Assembly (NCBI RefSeq): GCF_011761185.1
Contig: NZ_JAAOYM010000001.1
Location: 248,001 to 312,000 of the forward strand
Source of the DNA: Saccharomonospora amisosensis
Lineage (GTDB): Bacteria > Actinomycetota > Actinomycetes > Mycobacteriales > Pseudonocardiaceae
Direction: 5' to 3'
DNA: 64,000 nt
The notes under the pieces were generated by a model, which worked only from the letters and a program-made list of their open reading frames with translations, made no database searches and was not told where the DNA came from. Positions 17,399-25,729 of this stretch are shown here, one piece after another. The position numbers were made by a program, and so were the translations under genes. Numbering within the stretch: the stretch's first letter is position 1; each line of letters begins with the position of its first letter.

Positions 17399-18187
17399 AT
17401 GGACTTCGAGGCCGTGGCCGACGAGTTGTACGCAGCCCGCCGTGAGGAGTTCACGCGGCTGCGTGAGGAGCGCGCGGCGAGGGCTCGCGCCGACGGCAGC
17501 CGCGACCTCGCCGAACGCATCCGCAAGCTGCGCAAGCCGACCAGTTCGGCCGCGCTCGTCAACCACCTCGCACGCAGCAGGCCCGACGATGTCGCAGGCC
17601 TTCGCGAGCTGGGTGAGGCGCTGCGTGACGCGCACACCGAGCTGGCGGGCGATCGGCTGCGTGAGCTGTCCAGGCAACGCCATGACCTCGTCCGCGCGCT
17701 GACGCGGGCCGCGGCCGAGCTGGCGAGCGGAGGGGTCAGCGAGGCGGTGTCCAGGGAGGTGAGTGAGACACTCGACGCCGCCGTCGCCGATCCCGAATCC
17801 GCTCGCGCGGTGCAGCGAGGACGCCTGGTCTCCGCGTTGCGACCGCCTGACCCGTTCGCGGGAGCGTGGCTGCCCACCATGCAGCAGGGTGGACCTGCCG
17901 CACGCGAACCCGCCAAGGGAAAGCGGAAGGAGCAGGCGAGGGGCGAGCGGAGACAGCCGGAGAAGCGGGAACGCGCCGATACGGCACGGCAGCGGTTGAA
18001 GCAGGCACGAGAAGCCGCCGCGCAGGCCAGATCGGCTCGCGACACCGCGCGAAAGGAACTGCGGGCGGCCGAACGTGAGGAAGCGAAGGCACGAAAGCGC
18101 ACGGCGGAGGCGCGGCAGGCGCTGGCCGCGGCCGATCGCGAGGTCGCGCACGCGGAGCAGCGTGTCACCGACCTCAGTAGCGGTTAG
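17399..18187 (+). CDS. Coiled-coil protein of unknown function
   Basis: The 262-residue product is almost entirely helical and charged. The N-terminal 140 residues contain 'IRKLRKPTSSAALVNHLARSRPDD', a segment conserved in an actinobacterial family I cannot name; the last 100 residues (Lys/Arg/Glu/Ala-rich, e.g. AREAAAQARSARDTARKELR) should form a long coiled coil. No signal peptide, membrane segment or catalytic motif is visible. ATG 17399 has no strong Shine-Dalgarno sequence. It is divergent from the mycoredoxin gene, 72 bp apart. Confidence 0.75.
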   Translation: MDFEAVADELYAARREEFTRLREERAARARADGSRDLAERIRKLRKPTSSAALVNHLARSRPDDVAGLRELGEALRDAHTELAGDRLRELSRQRHDLVRALTRAAAELASGGVSEAVSREVSETLDAAVADPESARAVQRGRLVSALRPPDPFAGAWLPTMQQGGPAAREPAKGKRKEQARGERRQPEKRERADTARQRLKQAREAAAQARSARDTARKELRAAEREEAKARKRTAEARQALAAADREVAHAEQRVTDLSSG

Positions 18188-18263
18188 CGGGCACGGCCGG
18201 TGTTCGGGACAGTCGGTCGCCTTTCGATGCAACGTGGCGGGGATGGCCGCGCGTCCTTGACGT

Positions 18264-18758
18264 ATGCGTGTGACGGCGTTGTTGGCCCTGTTGCTGGTCG
18301 CATCCTGTGGGGCTTCGGTGGGGTCAGGAGGGCAGCGGCCCTGTACCGAGATCGGTGTCAGGGTCGGTATCGGTGTCGATATCGACGCCGGGCTCGCCGC
18401 CGAGGCCGCCACGCTGCGAACCTGCTGGGGTGGCTCGTGCCGCACCTACCCGGTGGACCTGTTCCAGTCCACTGCGGCCACCGATTCGACGTGCGCGGGT
18501 GACCGCCCGGATGACGTCTGCTCGGCACGGCTTCGGCCGACCGGCGGTCAGCACGGTTTCGCCGACATCGCTGATCTGCCGGAGCGGCCGGTCGAGGTCA
18601 CGCTGACCGTTACCGGCGCGGGCGGCGAGCGGCTCGCGCACCGGACCCTGAGTGTGACCCCGACTCCGGTCTATCCCAACGGCCCCGACTGTGGTGCCGG
18701 GGGACCACAGTCGAACCTCGTTGTCGACCCACGGGGGATGGTCAGCGAACGAGCCTGA
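18264..18758 (+). CDS. Small secreted lipoprotein of unknown function
   Basis: The 164-residue protein has a lipoprotein signal peptide ending in the lipobox LLVASC, with Cys15 as the lipidated residue. The exported part contains several paired cysteines (RTCWGGSCRTY; STCAGDRPDDVC), suggesting disulfides, and a beta-rich C-terminal half (VEVTLTVTGAGGERLAHR). No enzymatic motif is seen. It is monocistronic and ends just before the second G-rich 21-bp tandem array. Confidence 0.75.
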   Translation: MRVTALLALLLVASCGASVGSGGQRPCTEIGVRVGIGVDIDAGLAAEAATLRTCWGGSCRTYPVDLFQSTAATDSTCAGDRPDDVCSARLRPTGGQHGFADIADLPERPVEVTLTVTGAGGERLAHRTLSVTPTPVYPNGPDCGAGGPQSNLVVDPRGMVSERA

Positions 18759-18799
18759 GTCCGCGCGGGCGGCGCCACCGCCTAGACCGCAGAACTCGC

Positions 18800-18883
18800 G
18801 GGCGGGAACGGGGGACTCGCGGGCGGGAGCGGGGGACTCGCGGGCGGGAGCGGGGGACTCGCGGGCGGGAGCGGGGGACTCGC
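18800..18883 (+). repeat. Four tandem copies of the same G-rich 21-bp unit as at 5651
   Basis: Units start at 18800, 18821, 18842 and 18863; units 2-4 are identical. The pattern is GGGCGGGA(A/G) followed by CGGGGGACTCGC, with a partial unit (AGAACTCGC) at 18791. The array lies between a plus-strand lipoprotein gene and a minus-strand ABC permease gene. Each unit carries three G-runs of 3-5, so quadruplex formation on the plus strand is plausible. Confidence 0.93.
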
Positions 18884-18938
18884 GGGCGGGTGGGCCCGGC
18901 CTCCCCGACTGGGCCGGACCCAGCCCTGCTCGGCTCCC

Positions 18939-20588
18939 CTAGCCGATGTCCCTGCGACGGAACGCGACCATCCCGGCCCCGATGAGCGCGACCGCGATGG
19001 CGGATAGCCACACCAGTGGTGCCACGGTGAGTTCCTCGCCCGGCAGTTTCGGGATGTGCTGGAACGGCGAGACGTCCAGCACCGCCTGGTCCAGGTTGAG
19101 CGCGGGTCCGAACATGCTGATCAGCAGGAAGACGGCCGCAACGGCCCACACGGCGTTGGTCAACTTCGGTGCGAGGCCGAACAGCGCGACGGCCGCTCCC
19201 GCCACCAGCCACACGGCTGGAAGCTGTGCGATACAGGCGGCGAGCACCGCCGGCACTTGGCCGCCGACGTCGTCCACCCGCAGCCCGTGTGCCAGACCCA
19301 TGCCCACCCCGGCCACTGCCAGCAGCAGCCCGCTGCCGAGTAGCACGAACACCAGGTGGCCGGTCAGCCAGCGCAGTCTGCCCACGCCGGTGGCAAGCAG
19401 TGGCTCCACCCGCACGGCGGTCTCTTCGGCCCGCATCCGCAGCGCGGCCTGCACCGCGTAGAGGGTGGCCACCATCCCGAACGAGTTGGCCATCGCGGCG
19501 AGGAACGCCTCCACGATCGCGTCCGAGCCACCCATCCGCTCGAACATCTGCCGGGCCTGCTCACTGGTTCCGACCAGGTCGCCGATCCCGGCCGCCATCC
19601 CGCCGAACAGCACGGCCATCACGGCGAAGCCGGTCAACCAGCCGATGAGTACTCCTCGATGCAGCCGCGAGGCGAGCGCGAACGGTGTGCGCAGGCGTGG
19701 TGCCGCGCCCGCGGGCCCCAGGCTTGTCGGTAGCAGCCCCATACCGATGTCGCGCCTGGGTTGCAGCAGGTAGGCAACCGCGGTGAGCGCGATAGCCACG
19801 GCCAGCGGGATGAGCAGCACCCAGAACCGCTCGTCGGCGAACGGCCGTACCTGCGTACTCCAGCCGATCGGCGACAGCCACGACAGCCAGCTCACGTCCC
19901 CCGCCGCGTCGCCGAGCGCGCGGAAGGCGAACGTCACGCCCAGCACGGCACTGGCGATTCCGTTGGCCGTGCGAGAGTACTCGGCTAGCTGGGCGGAGAT
20001 CGCGGCGACACCGGTGAACACCCAGGTCACAGCGGCGAACCCGAGTCCGAGGGCTAGCGAGCCGGTGGCGGGCAATCCGGCGCCGATCAGTGCGCCAGCG
20101 GTGAGCAGACCGGCGGTGAGCCCGAACACCGAGCACACGACGACCGAGGCGGTGAGCGCCGCGTAGCGGCCGAGCACGGTCGACGACAGCAACTCCTGCC
20201 TCCCGGTGTCTTCCTCCTGCCTGGTATGCCGCGTCATCGTGAAGACGCACACCAGCGCGAGGAAGAGCGGCAGCAGTGTGCCGAACCGCCATGCCGTGAA
20301 GCCGCCCGCGGTGGACAGGTCGAACGCCGGTCCGTAGAGCAGCGCGATGGAGGGGTTCTCACCCATGCTCGCCGTCAGCGCCTCGCGCTCGGCTTGTGTC
20401 CGGTAGATCTGCTCGTAGGCGCCGACGGTGCCCGCCGGGGTGAGCGCCAGCACCAGCAGCCAGATCGGCAGCACGATGCGGTCGCGGCGCAGCGCCAGCC
20501 GGATCAGCTGCCACGTGCCCGCGAGGTTGCCCGCCCTCGTGGACGAGTACGGCGCGCGAGCCATGACATGCTCGACGGTGGTGGTCAT
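18939..20588 (-). CDS. ABC-2 type exporter permease
   Basis: A 549-residue integral membrane protein with roughly twelve hydrophobic segments in two halves, e.g. [16 protein letters not shown] near residue 38 and '[20 protein letters not shown]' near 420. It is the permease partner of the ATP-binding protein encoded immediately upstream; ATG 20588 overlaps that gene's stop (ATGA). Large single-chain permeases of this kind export drugs, antibiotics or lipids. The substrate is not deducible. Transcription is probably controlled by the divergent MarR-type gene at 21591. Confidence 0.9.
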   Translation of the reverse strand: MTTTVEHVMARAPYSSTRAGNLAGTWQLIRLALRRDRIVLPIWLLVLALTPAGTVGAYEQIYRTQAEREALTASMGENPSIALLYGPAFDLSTAGGFTAWRFGTLLPLFLALVCVFTMTRHTRQEEDTGRQELLSSTVLGRYAALTASVVVCSVFGLTAGLLTAGALIGAGLPATGSLALGLGFAAVTWVFTGVAAISAQLAEYSRTANGIASAVLGVTFAFRALGDAAGDVSWLSWLSPIGWSTQVRPFADERFWVLLIPLAVAIALTAVAYLLQPRRDIGMGLLPTSLGPAGAAPRLRTPFALASRLHRGVLIGWLTGFAVMAVLFGGMAAGIGDLVGTSEQARQMFERMGGSDAIVEAFLAAMANSFGMVATLYAVQAALRMRAEETAVRVEPLLATGVGRLRWLTGHLVFVLLGSGLLLAVAGVGMGLAHGLRVDDVGGQVPAVLAACIAQLPAVWLVAGAAVALFGLAPKLTNAVWAVAAVFLLISMFGPALNLDQAVLDVSPFQHIPKLPGEELTVAPLVWLSAIAVALIGAGMVAFRRRDIG

Positions 20589-21496
20589 TTCGCTGTCGCC
20601 GCCTCGGCTCCGGCCGTCTCGGTGTAGTGGCGCAGGAACAACTCCTCCAGCGTCGGTGGCTGGCTGGTCAGACTGCGGACGCCGACCTGGGTGAGCTGAC
20701 GCAACGCCTCGTCGAGCGCGTCGGTCTCGACATCGAACCGGACGTGGTTGCCCTCGATCTTGAGGTCGTGCACGTTGGTCAGTTGCGACAGGCCGTTCGG
20801 GTGTGCCGCGAGTTCGGCGGAGATCGAGGTCCTTGTGAGGTGGCGCAGGTCGGCGAGCGTTCCGCTCTCTACGATGTGTCCGTTCCGGATGATGCTCACC
20901 CGGTCGCACAGTGCCTCGACCTCGGCGAGGATGTGGCTGGAAAGCAGCACGGTGCGGCCCTGCCTGCGCTCCTCCTGGATGGCCTCCTGGAAGATCGCCT
21001 CCATCAGTGGGTCGAGCCCCGAAGTCGGCTCGTCCATGATCAGTAGCTCGACGTTGGAGGCGAGCGCGGCAACGACGGCCACCTTCTGCCTGTTGCCCTT
21101 GCTGTAGGTGCGGCCCTTCTTCCTGGGGTCGAGGTCGAAACGCTCGATCAGTTCGTCGCGGCGGCGCTTGTCCAGACCTCCGCGCAGCCTTCCGAGCAGG
21201 TCGATCACCTCACCACCGCTGAGATTGGGCCACAGGTTGACGTCGCCGGGAACGTAGGCGAGCCGGCGATGCAAGGTGGCGGCGTCGCGCCACGGGTCGC
21301 CGCCCAGCAGGCTGGCTTTCCCCCTGTCCGCGCGAAGCAATCCGAGCAGGACCCGAACGGTCGTCGACTTGCCCGCGCCGTTCGGGCCGAGGAAACCGTG
21401 GACCTCGCCGGTGGCGACCGACAGGCTCAGTCCGTCGAGGGCCTTCGTCGGCCCGAAGGACTTGTGCAGGTCCGTCACGGAGATGGCATTTTCCAT
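20585..21496 (-). CDS. ABC exporter ATP-binding protein
   Basis: The 303-residue protein has Walker [10 protein letters not shown] (residues 38-46), Q-loop region, a signature replaced by YSKGNRQKV (near 133), Walker [13 protein letters not shown] (near 153) and the H-loop '[11 protein letters not shown]'. A DrrA-like C-terminal regulatory part follows. It powers the permease encoded downstream. The signature SKGNRQK replaces LSGGQ, typical of the DrrA/YhcG-type exporters. The ATG at 21496 is 21 bp from a palindrome that should be its operator. Confidence 0.93.
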   Translation of the reverse strand: MENAISVTDLHKSFGPTKALDGLSLSVATGEVHGFLGPNGAGKSTTVRVLLGLLRADRGKASLLGGDPWRDAATLHRRLAYVPGDVNLWPNLSGGEVIDLLGRLRGGLDKRRRDELIERFDLDPRKKGRTYSKGNRQKVAVVAALASNVELLIMDEPTSGLDPLMEAIFQEAIQEERRQGRTVLLSSHILAEVEALCDRVSIIRNGHIVESGTLADLRHLTRTSISAELAAHPNGLSQLTNVHDLKIEGNHVRFDVETDALDEALRQLTQVGVRSLTSQPPTLEELFLRHYTETAGAEAATAK

Positions 21497-21516
21497 GTTG
21501 GTGAAGCTACACTAGT

Positions 21517-21532
21517 TTCACAAAGTTGTGAA
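21517..21532. promoter_or_regulatory. MarR/GbsR-type operator between exporter and regulator
   Basis: TTCACAA-AG-TTGTGAA is a near-perfect 16-bp palindrome in the 94-bp divergent gap. A TACACT-like element (21508-21513) and a TATAGC-like element (21545-21550) flank it as candidate -10 boxes for the two directions, so occupancy would repress both genes. Confidence 0.75.
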
Positions 21533-21590
21533 GATACGAAACAGTATAGCTTTGGTGATGGACCGAACCTGAACGAAGGGATGGATCGAC

Positions 21591-22109
21591 ATGTCGAGCA
21601 GGCCACAGTCCCAGCGCGACCCCAGCTTCACCAGGGATGAGGAGGCAGTTCGCGAGTATGTCGAGAAACTGGCGCTGGCGTTGACCCAGATGGGCTTCCA
21701 GCGCATGTCCGCGAGGGTGTTCTCCGCTCTGACGGTCACCGACAGCGGCCGGATGACCGCGGCGGAACTCGCGGAGGCACTCAATGTCAGCCCGGCCGCC
21801 ATCTCCGGTGCCGTTCGCTATCTGGAGCAGATGGGGTTGGTCACCAAGGAACGGCAGCCCGGCGCGAGGCGTGACCACTACCGCCTCTACGACGACCTCT
21901 GGTATGCGTCGTTCCTCAAGCGCGACCGCATGATGCGGGTCTGGCGCGAAGCCACAGCGGAAGGTGTGGCGGCGGTCGGCGAGAACACTCCCGCGGGCAG
22001 GCGGCTGGCGCACATGGTCGACTTCCTCGACTTCATGGCCAGGGAGATCCCGTTGCTGTTCGAGCGCTGGCACGAGGAGCACGGCGAGCAGGAAGCGGAA
22101 GCGAGCTAG
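21591..22109 (+). CDS. MarR/GbsR-family transcriptional regulator
   Basis: A 172-residue winged-helix protein: helix-turn-helix MTAAELAEALNVSPAAISGAV (about residues 55-75) followed by the wing 'KERQPGARRDHYRLYDD' and a C-terminal dimerisation helix. GbsR-like proteins frequently regulate a divergently encoded ABC exporter, as here, by binding a palindrome in the shared promoter. ATG 21591 follows GAACGAAGGG. Ligand unknown. Confidence 0.88.
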   Translation: MSSRPQSQRDPSFTRDEEAVREYVEKLALALTQMGFQRMSARVFSALTVTDSGRMTAAELAEALNVSPAAISGAVRYLEQMGLVTKERQPGARRDHYRLYDDLWYASFLKRDRMMRVWREATAEGVAAVGENTPAGRRLAHMVDFLDFMAREIPLLFERWHEEHGEQEAEAS

Positions 22110-22214
22110 CGACCCGCGACGCGCTCGCGAAAAAAGTTTCTCCCGGATGTATCTGGTGGCCCCCCGCGTGCGTCCTATGGGCGACAGCACGCCGACCGCG
22201 CCGGGAGGGACCCT

Positions 22215-23366
22215 ATGAGCGACGAGCACCCATGCGTGGCCGAGCTCGCGATGATCCGCGACTCGCTCGCCACGATGGGCGACCCGTGGCGGTGCGGGGA
22301 AACGTGGCTGAGCAGACTCTCCGCCACCTCGCGCAAGGCGAGGCTCGGCGTTCCCTCGCCGTCGGCCGAGGAGGTCAGCGCACGGTCGGACCTTCCCGCG
22401 CGCATGGCCGAGGCCGCGCTGGCACTCGAGGGAAGGCCGGTACGCGCGGGGCACGCACCCACCCCGCACCTGCCCCGGGCGTTCGACCTGCGGAACGTGG
22501 CCGGGCGAAGCTACGTCACGCCTGTCAAGGACCAGGGTGAGTGCGGATCCTGCAGCGCGTTCGGCACGGTGGCCGCGCTGGAGACCACGGCGGCCTACAC
22601 CAGGGGTGCGCCTGGACTGAAGCTGGATCTTTCGGAAGCACACCTGTTCTTCGGCCACGCCGCCGCCCGGGAGGCGATTCTGCCGGACGGCACCTGGCCG
22701 GACGAGTTGTTCGAGGACTGCCGCAAACTCGGCGTGACCTTCGCCGACTACTACCCCTACACCGATGACGACGCCGGTGCGCTCAACCCCGCGTGGCGGG
22801 ACAGGGTGGCCAAGGCCGACGGGGTCGTCGACCTCAGCAGCGACCCCGCGGCCATAAAGGAGCACATCTACGGCTACGGCGCGGTCACGGCCTGCCTGGT
22901 GGTTTACGACGACCTGTTCCACTACACCGGCGGCGTTTACCGGCACACCACGGAGCAGACCAGCGGCGGGCACTGCGTGGCACTGATCGGCTGGGACGAC
23001 GACGCGGGCTGCTGGATCGCCAAGAACTCGTGGGGTCCTGAATGGGGAGAGAACGGGTTCTTGCGTATCGCTTACGGCGAGGCCTACATCGAGGACTACC
23101 CCGACCCGAGGTCGACCACCCTCGGGTGTACCGGGGTGAACCTGCGCGCCTGGCTACCAGCGCAGCGCGCGCTCGGACTGTTCGTGACGGCGCACCAGGC
23201 CAACGGCTGGGCCTATCTGGAGAACCTCGGATGGACCCGCATCGGCGGTGGGCCCGACGAACTGACGACCACGCTGGCGGCGATCGGCGCCGCCAGGGCG
23301 GGCGGTCACACCATCGCACCGTTCGTCGACAACGACGAACTCAGCACGATCAGCCCCGGCGGCTGA
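22215..23366 (+). CDS. Papain-fold (C1 family) cysteine peptidase without signal peptide
   Basis: The 383-residue protein has the papain catalytic set: Gln107 and Cys113 in VKDQGECGSCSAFG, His253 in SGGHCVALIGWD and Asn271 in AKNSWGPEWG. Residues 1-85 are a helical leader that could act as propeptide; there is no signal sequence, so a cytoplasmic location is likely. The tryptophan after the catalytic Cys (CWAF in papain) is serine here. Residues 315-383 form an added domain that resembles the C-terminus of the next gene product. GGAGGG precedes ATG 22215. A chagasin-like inhibitor of this protease class is encoded 0.8 kb downstream. Confidence 0.9.
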   Translation: MSDEHPCVAELAMIRDSLATMGDPWRCGETWLSRLSATSRKARLGVPSPSAEEVSARSDLPARMAEAALALEGRPVRAGHAPTPHLPRAFDLRNVAGRSYVTPVKDQGECGSCSAFGTVAALETTAAYTRGAPGLKLDLSEAHLFFGHAAAREAILPDGTWPDELFEDCRKLGVTFADYYPYTDDDAGALNPAWRDRVAKADGVVDLSSDPAAIKEHIYGYGAVTACLVVYDDLFHYTGGVYRHTTEQTSGGHCVALIGWDDDAGCWIAKNSWGPEWGENGFLRIAYGEAYIEDYPDPRSTTLGCTGVNLRAWLPAQRALGLFVTAHQANGWAYLENLGWTRIGGGPDELTTTLAAIGAARAGGHTIAPFVDNDELSTISPGG

Positions 23367-23383
23367 GTCGAGGAAGAGGAACC

Positions 23384-24043
23384 ATGACACAGGATGCGGT
23401 GAACGACGCGAAGGCGGCGGACGAAGCGCAGCCGGAAGAGTCCACACCGGACGTGCAGCCGCCTGCTCCGCCGACTGGTTGGGATCCGTACGCGCCGCCG
23501 CCGAGGCCGGTGGCGCCGACTGGTTGGGATCCGTACGCGCCGCCGTCGAGGCCGGTGGCGCCGACTGGTTGGGATCCGTACGCGCCGCCGCCGAGGCCGG
23601 TGGCGCCGACTGGTTGGGATCCGTACGCGCCGCCGCCGAGGCCGGTGGCGCCGACTGGTTGGGATCCGTACGCGCCGCCGCCCAACCCGGTGGCGCCGAC
23701 TGGTTGGGACCCCTACACACCGCCGCCCAACCCGGTGGCGCCGACCGGTTGGGACCCCTACACACCGCCGCCCAACGGGGGCGGCCAGCGGCAGCCCGCT
23801 CGACCGGGGGTCAGCTCGGAAAGCGGTTGGAGTCAACACCGTTTCATCACGCACCTGTGGTCGGCGGCCGAATCGCCGGGGGCGTGGATATCGGTGCACG
23901 GCGCCGGTTGGAAGCGGCTCTCTCCCGCATCCGAGTCGGGCCACAGCCACCTGACTCAGCTGGCATTGCTGGCGAAGAACTACCGGCTGCCTGTCGCGTA
24001 CCACGAGGACTCGCGTGGGGAGATCGACCAGTTGCTGGTCTGA
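23384..24043 (+). CDS. Proline-rich repeat protein with a C-terminal domain shared with the upstream peptidase
   Basis: The 219-residue protein has an acidic N-terminus, seven 15-residue repeats PTGWDPYAPPPRPVA (residues 30-131, an extended proline-rich stalk) and a compact C-terminal domain of about 70 residues containing 'GAWISVHGAGWKRLSP' and 'LPVAYHEDSRGEIDQLLV'. That domain lines up with the C-terminus of the preceding peptidase (GWAYLENLGWTRIG, then an acidic D...E stretch). AGGAAGAGGA sits before ATG 23384, 17 bp after the peptidase stop, so the two are one operon, ended by a hairpin. Function unknown; it may be an adaptor or substrate of the peptidase. Confidence 0.8.
   Translation: MTQDAVNDAKAADEAQPEESTPDVQPPAPPTGWDPYAPPPRPVAPTGWDPYAPPSRPVAPTGWDPYAPPPRPVAPTGWDPYAPPPRPVAPTGWDPYAPPPNPVAPTGWDPYTPPPNPVAPTGWDPYTPPPNGGGQRQPARPGVSSESGWSQHRFITHLWSAAESPGAWISVHGAGWKRLSPASESGHSHLTQLALLAKNYRLPVAYHEDSRGEIDQLLV
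23471..23776 (+). repeat. 45-bp in-frame tandem repeat (seven copies)
   Basis: Copies begin at 23471, 23516, 23561, 23606, 23651, 23696 and 23741 (the last is 36 bp). They are nearly identical in DNA, differing in a few positions (A/T at the Tyr-Ala/Thr codon, R/N at the PPPR/PPPN codon). This indicates recent expansion or homogenisation, and copy number may vary between strains. Confidence 0.95.
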
Positions 24044-24059
24044 ACCTCGCGTGGAAAAG

Positions 24060-24098
24060 GGTGGTGGCCGACAGCCGAGGGGGCCGTCGGCCACCACC
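24060..24098 (+). terminator. Terminator hairpin after the peptidase/repeat-protein operon
   Basis: GGTGGTGGCCGACAGC pairs with GCCGTCGGCCACCACC with one mismatch around a short G-rich loop. It separates the peptidase operon from the chagasin-like gene, so inhibitor and enzyme are likely expressed from different promoters. Confidence 0.8.
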
Positions 24099-24159
24099 GC
24101 CGGGGGGAGCAAGGGATGCGGCCGGGTGTACCGGCCGTAGGAACACGAAAGGACGGGGC

Positions 24160-24513
24160 GTGGTGGCACTGGTCCGGCTGGCGCAGTCCGATGCGGGCAG
24201 AGCAGCGGAGCTGCGTGTCGGGGACACCGTGGAGTTGCGGCTCCCGGAACTCCGGACGTCGGGTTACCGGTGGTCACTTCGCCTCCCCGAGGGGGTCCGG
24301 CTGGTCGCCGACGAATACGTCCGTGGGGGTGGCGACCATCCGGAAACGGGCCCTGTTGGGGGTGGGGCCCCGGGGGGTGGTGGGGTTCGCCGGCTGGCGC
24401 TGGATGTCGTGGGCGCCGGTCGGCACCTCATCGAGGCCGAGTTGGCGCGGCCGTGGGAGGACCGGCCGCGCCGCTCGGTCAGTTTCGTCCTGTCCGCTAC
24501 TCCGACCGAGTGA
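24160..24513 (+). CDS. Chagasin-family (I42) cysteine-peptidase inhibitor
   Basis: The 117-residue beta-sandwich protein has the three loop motifs of chagasins, which plug the active site of papain-like enzymes: GDTVELRLPELRTSGYRW (residues 21-38, matching the N-P-T-T-G-Y loop), a glycine-rich loop VRGGGDHPE...GGGAPGGGG (about 54-75) and ARPWEDRP (96-103, the RPW loop). It lacks a signal peptide, in line with a cytoplasmic target. GTG 24160 has AAAGGA six bases upstream; GTG 24163 is an alternative. It lies between the papain-fold peptidase and the sigma/CHAT genes and probably restrains the former. The family call rests on motifs only. Confidence 0.75.
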   Translation: MVALVRLAQSDAGRAAELRVGDTVELRLPELRTSGYRWSLRLPEGVRLVADEYVRGGGDHPETGPVGGGAPGGGGVRRLALDVVGAGRHLIEAELARPWEDRPRRSVSFVLSATPTE

Positions 24514-24612
24514 GCAATGTATCTCTATTCCGACAACCGACTCCGTTGTCCTTTCCGGCCCGAGATACTGCCTGCGCCGACTTGAACAGCGCGATCCGGG
24601 AGGGCGGATGCG

Positions 24613-25218
24613 GTGACGGACGCCAGAACCGCCGAGGCGGACCCGTCGTGGGAGGGCCTACGCGGGCATGAGCTGTACGCGGCGTGCATGCACCAGGCGC
24701 GCGCGGGAAACCGTGCCGCGATGAACCGGCTCGTCAAGGAGTTGACGCCGCTGGTGTGGCAGGTCGCGCGAGGCAACGGGCTGGACAGGCACACTGCTGA
24801 GGACGTCGTGCAGACGGTGTGGCTCGCGCTGTTCCGGTACCTGGATCAACTCGCCGATCCCAAGGCGCTCGCCGCGTGGCTCATCACCACGGCGAGGCGG
24901 GAGGCGCAGCGCGCGGTCCGGCGCAAGCCCGCACCGGTGCCGCTCACCGAGGAGTTGGCCGAAACCGTTCCGAGTGCGCAACCCGCACCCGACGCGGAAG
25001 CGGTTCGAGCCGATCGCGACCGCAGGTTGTGGCGGGCGTTCGCGCAGCTGCCGCAGCGGTGCCAGGAGTTGCTGCGGTTGACGGTTCTCTCAGGACGTGC
25101 CGAGTATCGGCTGGTCGCCGACGCACTTCGCATTCCGCATGGCAGCATCGGACCTACGAGGGGTCGGTGCCTGCAGCGGATGCGGGGACTGCTGGAAGCT
25201 CAAGGGGGCAGCGTATGA
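24613..25218 (+). CDS. Sigma-70 family (ECF-like) RNA polymerase sigma factor
   Basis: The 201-residue protein has sigma region 2 ('MNRLVKELTPLVWQVARGNG', 'RHTAEDVVQTVWLALFRYLD', about residues 37-76; 'AWLITTARREAQRAVRRK' as the DNA-contact helix) and region 4 (LPQRCQELLRLTVLSGRAEY with the following helix-turn-helix, about 145-195). GTG 24613 follows GGGAGGG. The stop overlaps the next ATG (ATGA). ECF factors of this type sit with a small partner and a TPR-CHAT gene in many actinobacteria and are thought to switch on the locus on receipt of a signal. Confidence 0.9.
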   Translation: MTDARTAEADPSWEGLRGHELYAACMHQARAGNRAAMNRLVKELTPLVWQVARGNGLDRHTAEDVVQTVWLALFRYLDQLADPKALAAWLITTARREAQRAVRRKPAPVPLTEELAETVPSAQPAPDAEAVRADRDRRLWRAFAQLPQRCQELLRLTVLSGRAEYRLVADALRIPHGSIGPTRGRCLQRMRGLLEAQGGSV

Positions 25219-25679
25219 ACGAGGGCAACACCTTCCCGGACGACGACACGCTGCTTTTGGAGTTGGACAGGTTCGTCCACGAACTCGACCCGCCGCCGGA
25301 CGACCTGGTGGAACGGGTGCAGTTCGCGCTGGCACTGGAAGACTTGGACGTCGAGGTCGCGCGTTGGGACAGAGCCGACGCTCTGACCGGCGTGCGCAGC
25401 GTGGCCCAGGGCACGATCACCTTCACGGTGAGCGATCTCACCGTGATGATCAACCTGACCGAGACGGGGCAGCGGCATCGCATCGACGGCTGGCTCGTCC
25501 CGGAGGGTCAGTACACGGTGGAGGTTCGCGTGGCGGGACACGACTCGTTCACCACGGTCGCCGACGACGGCGGCCGGTTCGTACTGAACGATGTGCCCAG
25601 CGGAACCACCCAGATAGTGGTGTACATCGGCGGCGAATCGTGCCGTCGCACCATCGTCACCCCGGCCGTGGTGCTGTAG
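25215..25679 (+). CDS. Small sigma-linked protein with carboxypeptidase-regulatory-like beta-sandwich
   Basis: The 154-residue protein has an N-terminal helical part (LLLELDRFVHELDPPPDDL, about residues 12-45) and a C-terminal beta-sandwich resembling the carboxypeptidase D regulatory fold (LVPEGQYTVEVRVAGHDSF, 'FVLNDVPSGTTQIVVYIGGE'). No membrane segment is visible. Its ATG overlaps the sigma factor stop, so it is a candidate cognate anti-sigma factor or sensor, and a possible cleavage target of the CHAT protease encoded next. The function is inferred from position only. Confidence 0.7.
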   Translation: MNEGNTFPDDDTLLLELDRFVHELDPPPDDLVERVQFALALEDLDVEVARWDRADALTGVRSVAQGTITFTVSDLTVMINLTETGQRHRIDGWLVPEGQYTVEVRVAGHDSFTTVADDGGRFVLNDVPSGTTQIVVYIGGESCRRTIVTPAVVL

Positions 25680-25729
25680 AAGCCATCCGGCGCGACAGCG
25701 CTGTTGACGGATGTGCTCATATAGATCCC

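Noticed and set aside
23471-23776. CRISPR-like array
   Set aside because: The 45-bp units are contiguous without spacers, in frame, and encode a proline-rich protein repeat.
22147-24524. ATGTATCT shared upstream of the peptidase (22147) and sigma factor (24517) genes as a common sigma-dependent promoter
   Set aside because: Only 8 bp match, the distance to the start codons differs (68 and 96 bp), and flanking sequence shows no second conserved box.
25704-25729. Leaderless promoter (TTGACG, TATAGA) for the TPR-CHAT gene
   Set aside because: The two elements are only about 12 bp apart and the -10-like box is 4 nt from the GTG, too close for a normal start site.
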